Source: Paenibacillus sp. Soil787
GTDB taxonomy: Bacteria; Bacillota; Bacilli; Paenibacillales; NBRC-103111
Direction: 5' to 3'
Length of the DNA: 64,000 nucleotides
NCBI RefSeq assembly: GCF_001429545.1
Contig: NZ_LMSP01000048.1
Location: forward strand, 29,890-93,889
The notes below the pieces were generated by a model, which saw nothing but the letters and a program-made list of their open reading frames with translations, made no database searches and was not told the DNA's origin. A program made the position numbers and the translations under genes. Positions 32,426-41,115 of the stretch are shown here, piece by piece. Every line of letters starts with the position of its first letter. Position 1 is the first letter of the stretch.

Positions 32426-33030
32426 GTGTCAAGATTTGACCTAAAATATGAAGAATGGTTACAATCGAATATTGTGCATGAGACAAATCACAGAAGACTT
32501 GAGTTGCTTGAAAAGGGCTTAGGTCATGGCACCATGGAATTTTTGCGATCCATTTGGTTCCCAATGTTCAACAATTTCGATCACCTTTATCCCGAATGGG
32601 AGGTGCGTGATTTTAACAATGGATACCGTTATGTGGATCTTGCATATTTACCTGGAGGCGTGAAGGGTGGCATTGAAATTCAGGGCTACGGTTCTCACGC
32701 CAGGGATCTTGATGTAAAACGATTTAAAGATTTATGTTGGCGGCATTGTTTATTGGCGCTTGATGGCAGCGATGCCAGCAGCTGGCACTTTCCTTCATCG
32801 GAAAATTCATCTCAACAAATGTGCAGCCCGAATTAAATTTTCTCGAAGCGGAAACAGTACGATTTGCTCGGCGCTTGTTTCGTCCATTCACACCCATAGT
32901 GTTGGCTGACCATCTGCGAATTACCGACCGTCATGCCCGGCGGATTCTGCACAATTTGGTTGAAATGGAAATCTTATTTGTAACGAGCGGAAAAATGAGG
33001 TACCGCATGTATTGCTTACGGACTCAGTAG
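32426..33030 (+). pseudogene. Frameshifted gene, regulator-like protein with a C-terminal helix-turn-helix
   Basis: Two overlapping frames read as one protein. The first (32426-32836) gives MSRFDLKYEEWLQSNIVHET, GHGTMEFLRSIWFPMFNNF, YRYVDLAYLPGGVKGGIEIQGYG and DVKRFKDLCWRHCLLALDG. The reading then shifts near 32765 to the frame ending at 33030: RCQQLALSFIGKFISTNVQP, then ARRLFRPFTPIVLADHL and DRHARRILHNLVEMEIL, which looks like a winged-helix unit. A missing base near 32765, or a larger in-place deletion, explains the break. GTG start behind AAAGGAGAGGG. I recall the intact protein type from Paenibacillus but no assigned function. Confidence 0.7.
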
Positions 33031-33064
33031 ACGTTAATTGGATAAAATGGAGCACGTAAAAATT

Positions 33065-33198
33065 CTAACGGACTCTGTTGCTGCTATTCATTGAAACAGA
33101 CAGAAAATTGATGTTTATTTGTCTAATAACGATTATGGAGTCCGTTAGATTAGAGGAAAGCTCAAATAACCGATAATAACGGCGATGAGGTCCGTTAA
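33065..33198. repeat. Intergenic inverted repeat with GTCCGTTA ends
   Basis: CTAACGGACTC (33065-33075) and GAGTCCGTTAG (33138-33148) are perfect 11-base inverted copies 62 bases apart; a third, GAGGTCCGTTAA, lies at 33187-33198. The stretch 33031-33295 holds no gene. Confidence 0.6.
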
Positions 33199-33295
33199 GG
33201 GGCAACCAGCAGGGAACTTTCCTTCAACCTGCAGCTATCACTTTTCTGACAATAGTGTTAGCTATTAATCCCAAAACATATAAATTCCTATCTGT

Positions 33296-33324
33296 AAAAA
33301 AAACGACACCCCTAAGGTGTCGTT
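33296..33324 (-). terminator. Terminator of the Opp-type importer operon
   Basis: AACGACACC and GGTGTCGTT form a perfect 9-bp stem with a 5-base loop and are followed by eight T on the minus strand, five bases after the ThuA-like stop. Confidence 0.9.
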
Positions 33325-33329
33325 AGTAA

Positions 33330-34049
33330 TTACTTCTTAATTTCCTCTAGCGGAGAATGATGTCCATAAAACGTTTTTTCTCTTATAACCGGGGCTGTCC
33401 ATTTTACAGCATTAGCGATCACGCGCTGAACATCTTTGTTGTGATAGGTAGGATAAGTCTCATGTCCTGGACGGAAATAGAAAATTCGGCCTTGACCCCG
33501 ACGGTACGTGCAGCCGCTGCGGAACACCTCGCCCCCCTCAAACCAACTGACGAAGATTAATTCATCGGGTACGGGAATATCAAAATGCTCTCCGTACATC
33601 TCCTCCTCCGCCAAATCGATAAAGGGCCCAATTCCTTCTACAATTGGATGCGATGGATCAACAACCCATAGCCGCTCTTTCTCATCCGCTTCTCTCCAAA
33701 GCAGATTGCAGGATGTCCCCATTAGCTTGCGGAACATCTTGGAATGATGCCCTGAATGCAGGACGACCAACCCCATCCCTTTATGTACACGGTCACAAAT
33801 GCGATCGACGACATCATCCTGAAAGCCCTTGTGATCGACGTGACCCCAATAAATTAGAACATCGGTAGCATCCAGCTTTTCTTGGGTTAGTCCGTGCTCA
33901 GGCTCATTAAAGGTTGCAAAGCTAATATCAACGCCATCCTGCCTAATACCATCAGCAATGGCTCCATGCATCCCTTTGGGATAGATACGGGCCACCTCTT
34001 GTTTTCTTTGCTCTTGCAGAAATTCATTCCATATCGTTACTTTAATCAT
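33330..34049 (-). CDS. ThuA-like protein
   Basis: Protein of 239 residues of the ThuA (trehalose utilisation) family, with a class I glutamine-amidotransferase-like fold. Seen: VTIWNEFLQEQ, DVLIYWGHVDHKGF, GLVVLHSGHHSKMFRKLMGT, DPSHPIVEGIG and GRIFYFRPGHETYPTYH. ThuA proteins accompany Gfo/Idh/MocA dehydrogenases in disaccharide and keto-sugar pathways. It is the last gene of this operon, 32 bases after the dehydrogenase, behind AAAAGGAGCGAG. The reaction is not established from the sequence. Confidence 0.88.
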   Translation of the reverse strand: MIKVTIWNEFLQEQRKQEVARIYPKGMHGAIADGIRQDGVDISFATFNEPEHGLTQEKLDATDVLIYWGHVDHKGFQDDVVDRICDRVHKGMGLVVLHSGHHSKMFRKLMGTSCNLLWREADEKERLWVVDPSHPIVEGIGPFIDLAEEEMYGEHFDIPVPDELIFVSWFEGGEVFRSGCTYRRGQGRIFYFRPGHETYPTYHNKDVQRVIANAVKWTAPVIREKTFYGHHSPLEEIKK

Positions 34050-34081
34050 ACAACTCGCTCCTTTTTTTACAATGAATGCAG

Positions 34082-35140
34082 TTATATGAATCTCGTTACT
34101 CCGTCTTTACCTGAATCTATGATCGCTTGCAGCACTTGTTGATTACGGTATCCGTCTATGATTGTAGGGAGTAATGGAGAGTTAGCCTGTTCCAAATAAT
34201 CCACAAAATCCTGCAGCATGGGCTTCATCGTTTTCTCGTCCAAATGTATTACTTTTTCAGTAAGCTCCAGCTTTTCGCCTTCTCTAACCGTCAAATGAAC
34301 TTCATTCGGTTGTTCGACTGAAATCCTGACAGTGCCTAGATCGCCAAATAACGTAACATGAAATTGATTTTTTGTTCCAATTGCATTTTTATGGGTATAA
34401 AACGTACCCATTACCCCGCCTTCAAGTACACATTGGAATCCGGTAAAGTCATCCACGTCTACTTCAACCAGTTGATTCGTCCGCGGATCTCTTCGGTGAT
34501 CGATAAACGTGCTCATCATACCCGCCACTTGCGTAAATTCTCCTACAAAAAAGCGTGCCGCATCCACCATATGAGAGCCTATGTCTGCTAATATACCTGA
34601 CCCTGCCATCTCTTTGTTAAATCGCCAGGTGTATTCCTTGTTAAACATCGGCGCGTTTTCCTCTTGCAAGTAGTGAGCGGCAATATGCCGAATACGCCCT
34701 AAAACCCCTTGTTCTACAAGCTGTTTCACGTATTGAAAGCAAGGTCTGTAGCGGTAGGAAAATCCAATCATGCAGGGTATAGGATTTTTTTCATACAAGC
34801 CAAATAATTCATCCGCCTCTTCCATCGTTCGCGTGAAAGGCTTTTCTGAAAATATCGGTTTGCCGCATGCTATCGCATATTTTAAGATGTCATAATGGAA
34901 TTTATTCGAGACACCGGAGATGATAAAGTCAACATCGGTATCCGCAATAATCGCTTTAAAGTCGCTATATCTCTTCTCCGCCGATAAGTTCAATCGATCA
35001 CCGACTTCTTCAACGGCCTTCGCATTCACATCACAAATGGCCGTAACTCTAGTATTCGCAATTTTCGAAAGATGGATCATATGATAATCACCAATACCTC
35101 CAAGGCCAATAATGCCTACGTTCCATTCTTTATTGATCAT
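34082..35140 (-). CDS. Gfo/Idh/MocA family oxidoreductase
   Basis: NAD(P)-dependent sugar or polyol dehydrogenase-like protein of 352 residues. Nucleotide motif GIIGLGGIGDYHMIHL is at the N-terminus, the catalytic-type lysine sits in SEKPFTRTMEEA near residue 95, and GSGILADIGSHMVDAARFF lies near 180. The start is the ATG at 35138-35140 behind GGGAGGG; the preceding in-frame Met has no site. Together with the ThuA-like protein it suggests oxidation of an imported glycoside. Substrate unknown. Confidence 0.9.
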   Translation of the reverse strand: MINKEWNVGIIGLGGIGDYHMIHLSKIANTRVTAICDVNAKAVEEVGDRLNLSAEKRYSDFKAIIADTDVDFIISGVSNKFHYDILKYAIACGKPIFSEKPFTRTMEEADELFGLYEKNPIPCMIGFSYRYRPCFQYVKQLVEQGVLGRIRHIAAHYLQEENAPMFNKEYTWRFNKEMAGSGILADIGSHMVDAARFFVGEFTQVAGMMSTFIDHRRDPRTNQLVEVDVDDFTGFQCVLEGGVMGTFYTHKNAIGTKNQFHVTLFGDLGTVRISVEQPNEVHLTVREGEKLELTEKVIHLDEKTMKPMLQDFVDYLEQANSPLLPTIIDGYRNQQVLQAIIDSGKDGVTRFI

Positions 35141-35174
35141 CCTGCTACCCTCCCGAAATGGTCTCTTCAACGAC

Positions 35175-36203
35175 TTACCCAATCGTCAAACAAGAATTTC
35201 TTTCCACAATCTTGCTTTCTATAATCAAATTTTCCGAGAAATTCCCTTGCAGAACATCTAATTGATGCATTAACAATCGGACAGATTGAGCCCCTAATTC
35301 CGAAGGCTGCAAATCCATGCTCGTCAATGACGGGTTCGATTGAACCATCATCGAGAGATCTCCACATATGACAAATAAAGATACATCTTCAGGTACCTTG
35401 AGATTCAGATCCTTGAGTGCATTAAGGACACTGAATGCCGTGCGGTCGTCATCTGCAATAATCGCGGTTACCTTTTTCTTTTGTTTACCAAGAATATCAA
35501 TCGTCTCAGCATAGCCATAGTCCATGTATTCACTAGTATTTAGGGCAGGCTTATGATGAATCATGTGCTCTTCTACATCAAGCCGATGATCATTCATCGC
35601 CTTGATAAAGCCAGCTTTTCTATCGATGGACACGGTCATAAGCTCATTTGCATTTAAAAACATAATGTCTTTATGACCCTTATCGATCAAATACTTACAT
35701 ATGCTGTCAATTATCTTGAAATTGTCGTTATCCACGCTGAATGGTTTATGAATATTGGTATTCATGACTCTACCGACAGTAACAAAAGGGATTTGTTCAC
35801 CATGCATGAGGGTGATACGATCATCATCGGTCGTTGGGCTCATCACAACAGCACCATCAATCGGATAACTCGACAGAAATGGTGTTTTCACCTTTTGCAA
35901 AGGAATCATATCCAGCAGAACCCTGTATCCATATAAGGAAGCTTCCAAAATAACACCATTGATAAACTGCGTATGAAATGCGCTAAAAAAGAAGTTACCA
36001 TGCGGGATTGTCAACCCGATCGCCATGGTTTTCTTCGTTGCCAAGCTTCGCGCAATATGATTAGGCACATAATTTAATTGTCTAGATACCGACATGACTC
36101 TCTCTCTCACTTCGTCGCTTGTAGGTCTTTTTTGGCTAAAAACATTCGACACAGTCCCTTTTGAGACTTTCGCTAATTTTGCTACTTCATCAATTTTAGC
36201 CAT
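35175..36203 (-). CDS. LacI-family regulator of the Opp-type sugar operon
   Basis: Regulator of 342 residues: LacI helix-turn-helix MAKIDEVAKLAKVSKGTVSN, the hinge YVPNHIARSLATKKTMAIGL, and an effector domain ending PSLTSMDLQPSELGAQSVRLL. It lies inside the operon, seventh of nine genes. The three CCGG-centred palindromes before the first gene (43170, 43236, 43317) are the natural candidates for its operators. Ribosome site AAGGGATG. Confidence 0.9.
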   Translation of the reverse strand: MAKIDEVAKLAKVSKGTVSNVFSQKRPTSDEVRERVMSVSRQLNYVPNHIARSLATKKTMAIGLTIPHGNFFFSAFHTQFINGVILEASLYGYRVLLDMIPLQKVKTPFLSSYPIDGAVVMSPTTDDDRITLMHGEQIPFVTVGRVMNTNIHKPFSVDNDNFKIIDSICKYLIDKGHKDIMFLNANELMTVSIDRKAGFIKAMNDHRLDVEEHMIHHKPALNTSEYMDYGYAETIDILGKQKKKVTAIIADDDRTAFSVLNALKDLNLKVPEDVSLFVICGDLSMMVQSNPSLTSMDLQPSELGAQSVRLLMHQLDVLQGNFSENLIIESKIVERNSCLTIG

Positions 36204-36236
36204 AAATGATTAAACATCCCTTCAGAAACCATCCAG

Positions 36237-36791
36237 TTATCCTAATTCTTCATTTAGTTTTTCCACTAAGTCGATTAATTCCAGCGGATGGTTGATCGTA
36301 TAGTCGGGTATTTCACTTTCGTCTGCGTGCAATTTTGGGTATCTGGGCGTCCAACTCAAGAAGATACTCGTAATCCCCATAGCATTGGCTCCTTTAACAT
36401 CGCGGCTCAGGTTGTTGCCAACCATGACAATACGGGAGCAATCCTGCTCGCTGAGATCCAATGCACCAATCGCGGCTTTAAACATACGGGGACTTGGCTT
36501 AGAAGCTTTAATGGTCTCTGAATAAATCATCGTTGTAAAATAATCATACAACCCATTTTGCGTTAAAATATTTTTGAACGATTGCGCCCTACCGTCGGCT
36601 ACGATGGCTAGTATATACCCACGTTCGGCTAGCGTCTTAACCATTATATCAGCACCTGGAATCACATTGGCCCTAATAACAATATCATGCTCATCTCTAA
36701 TTTCGGTTCCCTCATCAATGATGGTATCTCCGCAATCCAGAAAAACAATAAGCTTCTTAGCATTAGGATCAATTGTTGTCGTATCACTCAT
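36237..36791 (-). CDS. HAD-family hydrolase with variant motif I
   Basis: HAD-like phosphatase of 184 residues. Motif I reads LDCGDTIID, so the position two after the nucleophile Asp, usually the acid/base Asp, is Gly and the next is Asp. Motif III Lys is in TIKASKPSPRMFK and motif IV in IVMVGNNLSRDVKGA. Its start overlaps the stop of the upstream ATPase gene by eight bases, so it is coupled. It may dephosphorylate a sugar phosphate made from the imported substrate, if active. Confidence 0.85.
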   Translation of the reverse strand: MSDTTTIDPNAKKLIVFLDCGDTIIDEGTEIRDEHDIVIRANVIPGADIMVKTLAERGYILAIVADGRAQSFKNILTQNGLYDYFTTMIYSETIKASKPSPRMFKAAIGALDLSEQDCSRIVMVGNNLSRDVKGANAMGITSIFLSWTPRYPKLHADESEIPDYTINHPLELIDLVEKLNEELG

Positions 36792-37800
36792 GAGTTACAC
36801 CTCTTAAGTTTAATTGACTCGCATAGTGGCATGCAGCAAAATGATTTTCGCCAACGGCCTGCAGCTCCGGTTCTTGCTGTATGCATTTATCGGTCTTATA
36901 CGTACACCTTGGATGGAAATGACATCCGCTTGGAGGATTAGCTGGATTAGGAACTTCTCCTTCGAGAATAATTCGATCCTTCTTATAATTCGGATCTGGC
37001 TCAGGTACAGCCGATAATAGCGCCTCCGTGTAGGGATGCTTCGGATAATCAAATAACGAATCCACCGGCGCCAGTTCTACAATTTTCCCCAGGTGCATTA
37101 CCGCTACTCTGTCGGAGATGTTTTGAACGATGGATAAATCATGAGAGATGAAAATATAAGTGATCTGCAGCTGCTCTTGCAGGTCCTTCAGCAGATTAAT
37201 AATTTGGGCTTTAATTGACACGTCCAGCGCCGACACTGCTTCATCACAAACGATTAATCTCGGTTGAGAAATAAGTGATCTCGCAATAGCGATACGTTGT
37301 CTTTGCCCACCTGAAAAGGCATGAGGATACCGTTTGAGATAACTGACATTTAATCCGGTCTTCTCTGCGATTTGGGTAATTTTATCATTCAATTGTGACT
37401 TCGTCAGCTTAAAGTTAGCGAGCAGCGGCTCAGCTATAATATCGTATACGCTCATTCTCGGACTCAGTGATGAATAGGGATCCTGAAAAATCATCTGAAT
37501 ATCTTTTCTATATTTCTTGAATTCTTTGCCTCGCAGCCCTAAAAAATCAACTTGCTCTTCACCTTCAGGTCGATACATCACTTGCCCTGAAGTGGCATCC
37601 ATCCCTCTGACAATACATCGTCCTAACGTCGTTTTTCCACAGCCGGATTCGCCGACAATGCTTAGGGTCTCCCCTTCCAACAGCTCAAAAGAGACGTTGT
37701 TCAATACACGAATGGATGAAGGCTTGCTAAACAGCTTATTCTTCGATTTTACTAGAAAATCCTTATTTAGATTATTTACTTTCAGTATAGGTTTAGACAT
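36784..37800 (-). CDS. Opp/Dpp-type ABC ATP-binding protein, OppF-like
   Basis: ATPase of 338 residues with Walker A GESGCGKTT, signature FSGGQRQR, Walker B LIVCDEAVSALD and switch FISHDLS. The C-terminal oligopeptide/dipeptide-type extension has the Cys pattern GCHFHPRCTYKTDKC...C, a probable iron-sulfur site. It starts two bases after the OppD-like gene. Systems of this type carry peptides but also oligosaccharides; the neighbours here favour a sugar. Confidence 0.93.
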   Translation of the reverse strand: MSKPILKVNNLNKDFLVKSKNKLFSKPSSIRVLNNVSFELLEGETLSIVGESGCGKTTLGRCIVRGMDATSGQVMYRPEGEEQVDFLGLRGKEFKKYRKDIQMIFQDPYSSLSPRMSVYDIIAEPLLANFKLTKSQLNDKITQIAEKTGLNVSYLKRYPHAFSGGQRQRIAIARSLISQPRLIVCDEAVSALDVSIKAQIINLLKDLQEQLQITYIFISHDLSIVQNISDRVAVMHLGKIVELAPVDSLFDYPKHPYTEALLSAVPEPDPNYKKDRIILEGEVPNPANPPSGCHFHPRCTYKTDKCIQQEPELQAVGENHFAACHYASQLNLRGVTHE

Positions 37801-37802
37801 CC

Positions 37803-38846
37803 TTATTCTCCTTCGCCCTCATCCTTATAAAGAAAACATCTAACCATATGGCTATCGGATATGCGAGTTTTCGGCACGACCTGTTTATTGCAGACACCAT
37901 CAATCCTATCCTTACACCGTTCGTAAAATCCGCACATTGGAGGCATATTGAATGCCATCGGAACAGTTCCTTCAATCGATTCCAAACGTGTATGTCTATT
38001 TCCGCCTAATCTTGGCATTGATTTGAGCAAACCCTTGGTATATGGGTGTTTAGGATTATTGAAAATTTCTTCTACTGTCGATTGCTCAACAATTTTCCCC
38101 AAATACATGACGGCCACTTCGTCGCACATTTCTGCTATGATCCCAAGATCATGCGTTACCAGCAGAATGGCCATTCCAAATTCCTGTTGGAGTCCCTTCA
38201 TAAGCTCTAACACTTGTGCTTGAATGGTTACATCCAGCGCAGTCGTCGGCTCATCGGCAATTAACAATTCTGGATTGCAGGACAAGGCCATGGAGATCAT
38301 CGCGCGCTGGCGCATGCCGCCGGAAAACTCATGCGGAAATTGGTCAAACCGCTTCTCTTGATCGGAAATCCCAACTTTACTAAGCATTTCTAGCGCTATC
38401 TTCTTGGCCTCTTTTTTATTTTTGGTGCGGTGGATCAATATGGATTCCATGATCTGATTCCCGATCGTATACATCGGTGAAAATGCCGTCATGGGTTCTT
38501 GAAATATCATGGCAATTTTGCGACCGCGAATCGATCGAATCTGTTTACCTCGCGAATCTAGAGATAACAAGTCCAAATCGTTTAGCGCTTTCTCAGAGGT
38601 GGAGTGATAAACAATCTTACCTGAGGTTTCACATTCTTTGGGATTAATACTGATAATAGCTCGACTGGTCAGGCTTTTTCCGCAGCCAGATTCACCTACA
38701 AGGCCCAATGTTTTTCCTTTTTTTATTTCAAAATCAACGCCATCTACCGCTTTCATTTCCCCATTATCCATTTGAATTCGAATTTTGAGGTCTTGCACGG
38801 AAAGCAGGGGTTGTTCGGAATGTGAAACAGAAGCTTGAGATGTCAT
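37803..38846 (-). CDS. Opp/Dpp-type ABC ATP-binding protein, OppD-like
   Basis: ATPase of 347 residues with Walker A GESGCGKSL, signature FSGGMRQR, Walker B LLIADEPTTALD and switch LVTHDLG. The C-terminal extension with MCGFYERCKDRIDGVC carries the Cys cluster of the family. The ATG lies behind GCGAGGAG. Works with the OppF-like ATPase as a heterodimer. Confidence 0.93.
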   Translation of the reverse strand: MTSQASVSHSEQPLLSVQDLKIRIQMDNGEMKAVDGVDFEIKKGKTLGLVGESGCGKSLTSRAIISINPKECETSGKIVYHSTSEKALNDLDLLSLDSRGKQIRSIRGRKIAMIFQEPMTAFSPMYTIGNQIMESILIHRTKNKKEAKKIALEMLSKVGISDQEKRFDQFPHEFSGGMRQRAMISMALSCNPELLIADEPTTALDVTIQAQVLELMKGLQQEFGMAILLVTHDLGIIAEMCDEVAVMYLGKIVEQSTVEEIFNNPKHPYTKGLLKSMPRLGGNRHTRLESIEGTVPMAFNMPPMCGFYERCKDRIDGVCNKQVVPKTRISDSHMVRCFLYKDEGEGE

Positions 38847-38875
38847 AATATCTCCTCGCCTTACACTAATATGGA

Positions 38876-40021
38876 TTATTTCTTGTAGGGATCAGCAGCA
38901 TCGCGCAATCCGTCGCCTAGAAAGTTAAAGGTTAATACGGTAACGATGACAAATCCTAAGGGGATTAGCTTCCATGGATACAACGCGACATTCTCGATCT
39001 GTTGAGCTTCCTGAAGCAGCACTCCCCAGCTGGTTGCAGGAGAGCGAATACCGAGTCCAAGAAAACTCATGGCCGTCTCACCGAGAATCATACCGGGAAT
39101 AGCTAACGTTGTTGCCACAACCAAGTAGCTGATAAAGCCTGGCAACAGATGTTTAATAATGATTTTAGCATCGCTAACGCCGGCTATTTTGGCTGCTAAC
39201 ACATATTCTTCATTTTTCAATGAAATAAATTTGCCTCTTGCTACCCTAGCCAGCTCCGTCCAACCGATAAAGGCGAAGATAATAACGATATAGATGTACA
39301 TCGTTACTACGGGGACACGCGGTGGTATAGCTGCCGAAAGTGCCATCCAAAGTGGAAGCGTCGGGAAGGAACGAATAATTTCAATGAAGCGCTGAATGAC
39401 CGAATCGATCCATCCTCCGAAATACCCCGATACACCCCCAATAAACAAACCTAGGACAAAGCTGATCGTTACACCAATGAGCGGAATACTTAATGAAATC
39501 TGACTTCCCATCACAATACGTGATAATAAGTCTCTGCCCATCCCGTCCGTACCGAAAATAAATACACGACCAGGCTGATCCACACCAAATAGATGTCTAT
39601 TCGTTGGAATCAAGCCAAGAAACTTATAGCTTTCACCCTTGACGAAAAAGTGGATCGAATGGCGAACCTTCTCATCCGGAACAAACACTTTACGAAGTGT
39701 AACCGGGTCTCTGGCCGACTTTAGGTCATAAACAAACGGTCTAAATTGAAATTTACCATCAGCATCAATGAAGCTCACTTTTGCTGGAGGCGCATTCACA
39801 TATTTACTGTCGTAGCTCTCCAATCCGTAAGGCGCTATAAACTGAGCAAAGAGGGCGGCTATGTAAAAACAGGCTAGAATCACTAAGCTGATACGGGCTA
39901 ATTTATGCTTCTTTAACCTGTGATACATAAGACGCCATTGTGAGCTGTAAAAGACATCGCTGTTTTTCTTCGGCTTGATCGCGTTTATTTTCTGTTTCCC
40001 TGCTATCGGAATTGTTTTCAT
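38876..40021 (-). CDS. Opp/Dpp-type permease, OppC-like
   Basis: Permease of 381 residues, longer than typical OppC because of a large extracellular insertion (about residues 70-175) between the first transmembrane segment and the channel domain. The EAA-type loop is LAAKIAGVSDAKIIIKHLLPG, and GETAMSFLGLGIRSPATSWG is characteristic. Such long OppC forms occur in oligosaccharide-linked systems. It starts three bases after the OppB-like stop. Confidence 0.92.
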   Translation of the reverse strand: MKTIPIAGKQKINAIKPKKNSDVFYSSQWRLMYHRLKKHKLARISLVILACFYIAALFAQFIAPYGLESYDSKYVNAPPAKVSFIDADGKFQFRPFVYDLKSARDPVTLRKVFVPDEKVRHSIHFFVKGESYKFLGLIPTNRHLFGVDQPGRVFIFGTDGMGRDLLSRIVMGSQISLSIPLIGVTISFVLGLFIGGVSGYFGGWIDSVIQRFIEIIRSFPTLPLWMALSAAIPPRVPVVTMYIYIVIIFAFIGWTELARVARGKFISLKNEEYVLAAKIAGVSDAKIIIKHLLPGFISYLVVATTLAIPGMILGETAMSFLGLGIRSPATSWGVLLQEAQQIENVALYPWKLIPLGFVIVTVLTFNFLGDGLRDAADPYKK

Positions 40022-40024
40022 AGG

Positions 40025-41023
40025 TTACGTACCTCTGAACTCTGTGCGAATTTTTGGATCGAGCCATGCCAATAAAATATCCGAAATCAATGTCCCTATA
40101 ACCGTTAACACAGCCATAAACAATAACCAGGTACCTGCCAAATACATATCCTGGGCTAATAAAGCGTTATACATAACGGGGCCTTGAATGGGTAAATTCA
40201 ATACGATCGCCGTAATTGTCGAACCTGTGAAAATGGAGGTTAGTGACCATCCAATGGTACTAACAATCGGATTCATAGCAGCACGCGTCGGATATTTAAG
40301 CAATATTTTCGTTTCCGATAAGCCCTTTGATCTTGCGGTCACCACATTCGGCTTATTCAATTCGTCCAGCATTTGGCCTCTCATAACTCGAATCAGCTCT
40401 GCCGTGTTTGCTAAACCAATCACAATAACAGGGATAATCATATGCTTCAGCAAATCAAGAACCTTGTCCATCGACCATCCTGCATTGACGAATTCACCAG
40501 AAAATAACCCTAGTAGGGGATCGCCAAAATATACATAAGAGAGGTACATTAAAATAATAGCCATCAAGAAATGAGGGGTAGCCATGCCAAGAAAGCCTAT
40601 TGCTGAAAAAATATAATCACCTATCGAATATTGTCTTACCGCACAGTAAATACCGATTGGGATCGCTACCGCATAGGTAAAGGCCATCGTTACCAGAGAA
40701 ACGATGATCGTTAACCCCATATATTGCGATATGACGGTCATAACTGGTTTGTTATAACTGAAGGAATACCCGAAGTCGAAATTAAAAACAATATTTTTCA
40801 TCCACGCTAGGTATTGCATAAACCATGGTTGATCCAATCGTAAGCTTGCTCTCATTTCATCCATATCTTGTTGCGTCATGACATCGCCTGCCACAGACAT
40901 CTTAGCCGCATAAGTCGATACATAGTCACCTGGCGGCAGTTGAATGATGTAAAAGACGATCATTGATATAAAAATAACGACGGGGATTACCAAAATGATT
41001 CTTCTTATCATATATTGGAGCAT
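40025..41023 (-). CDS. Opp/Dpp-type permease, OppB-like
   Basis: Permease of about 332 residues with six transmembrane segments. The N-terminal MIRRIILVIPVVIFISMIVF, the segment LRLDQPWFMQYLAWMKNIV and the loop TARSKGLSETKILLKYPTR are family features. The start is taken as ATG 41021-41023, ten bases after GGAGAGG; a TTG three codons earlier is possible. A strong hairpin separates it from the binding-protein gene. Confidence 0.92.
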   Translation of the reverse strand: MLQYMIRRIILVIPVVIFISMIVFYIIQLPPGDYVSTYAAKMSVAGDVMTQQDMDEMRASLRLDQPWFMQYLAWMKNIVFNFDFGYSFSYNKPVMTVISQYMGLTIIVSLVTMAFTYAVAIPIGIYCAVRQYSIGDYIFSAIGFLGMATPHFLMAIILMYLSYVYFGDPLLGLFSGEFVNAGWSMDKVLDLLKHMIIPVIVIGLANTAELIRVMRGQMLDELNKPNVVTARSKGLSETKILLKYPTRAAMNPIVSTIGWSLTSIFTGSTITAIVLNLPIQGPVMYNALLAQDMYLAGTWLLFMAVLTVIGTLISDILLAWLDPKIRTEFRGT

Positions 41024-41069
41024 CTCATCCAATCCTCTCCGCTCAATTCGAAGATGCTAAAGGCAAAGG

Positions 41070-41101
41070 CAATAAGGGGGAAGTTAAGTTCCCCCTTATT
41101 G
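41070..41101 (-). promoter_or_regulatory. Intercistronic hairpin after the Opp-type binding-protein gene
   Basis: CAATAAGGGGGAA and TTCCCCCTTATTG form a perfect 13-bp stem with a 6-base loop, starting 14 bases after the stop. No T-run follows on the minus strand, which fits message protection and reduced downstream expression rather than full termination. Confidence 0.65.
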
Positions 41102-41115
41102 GTTACAGGTTTTAC

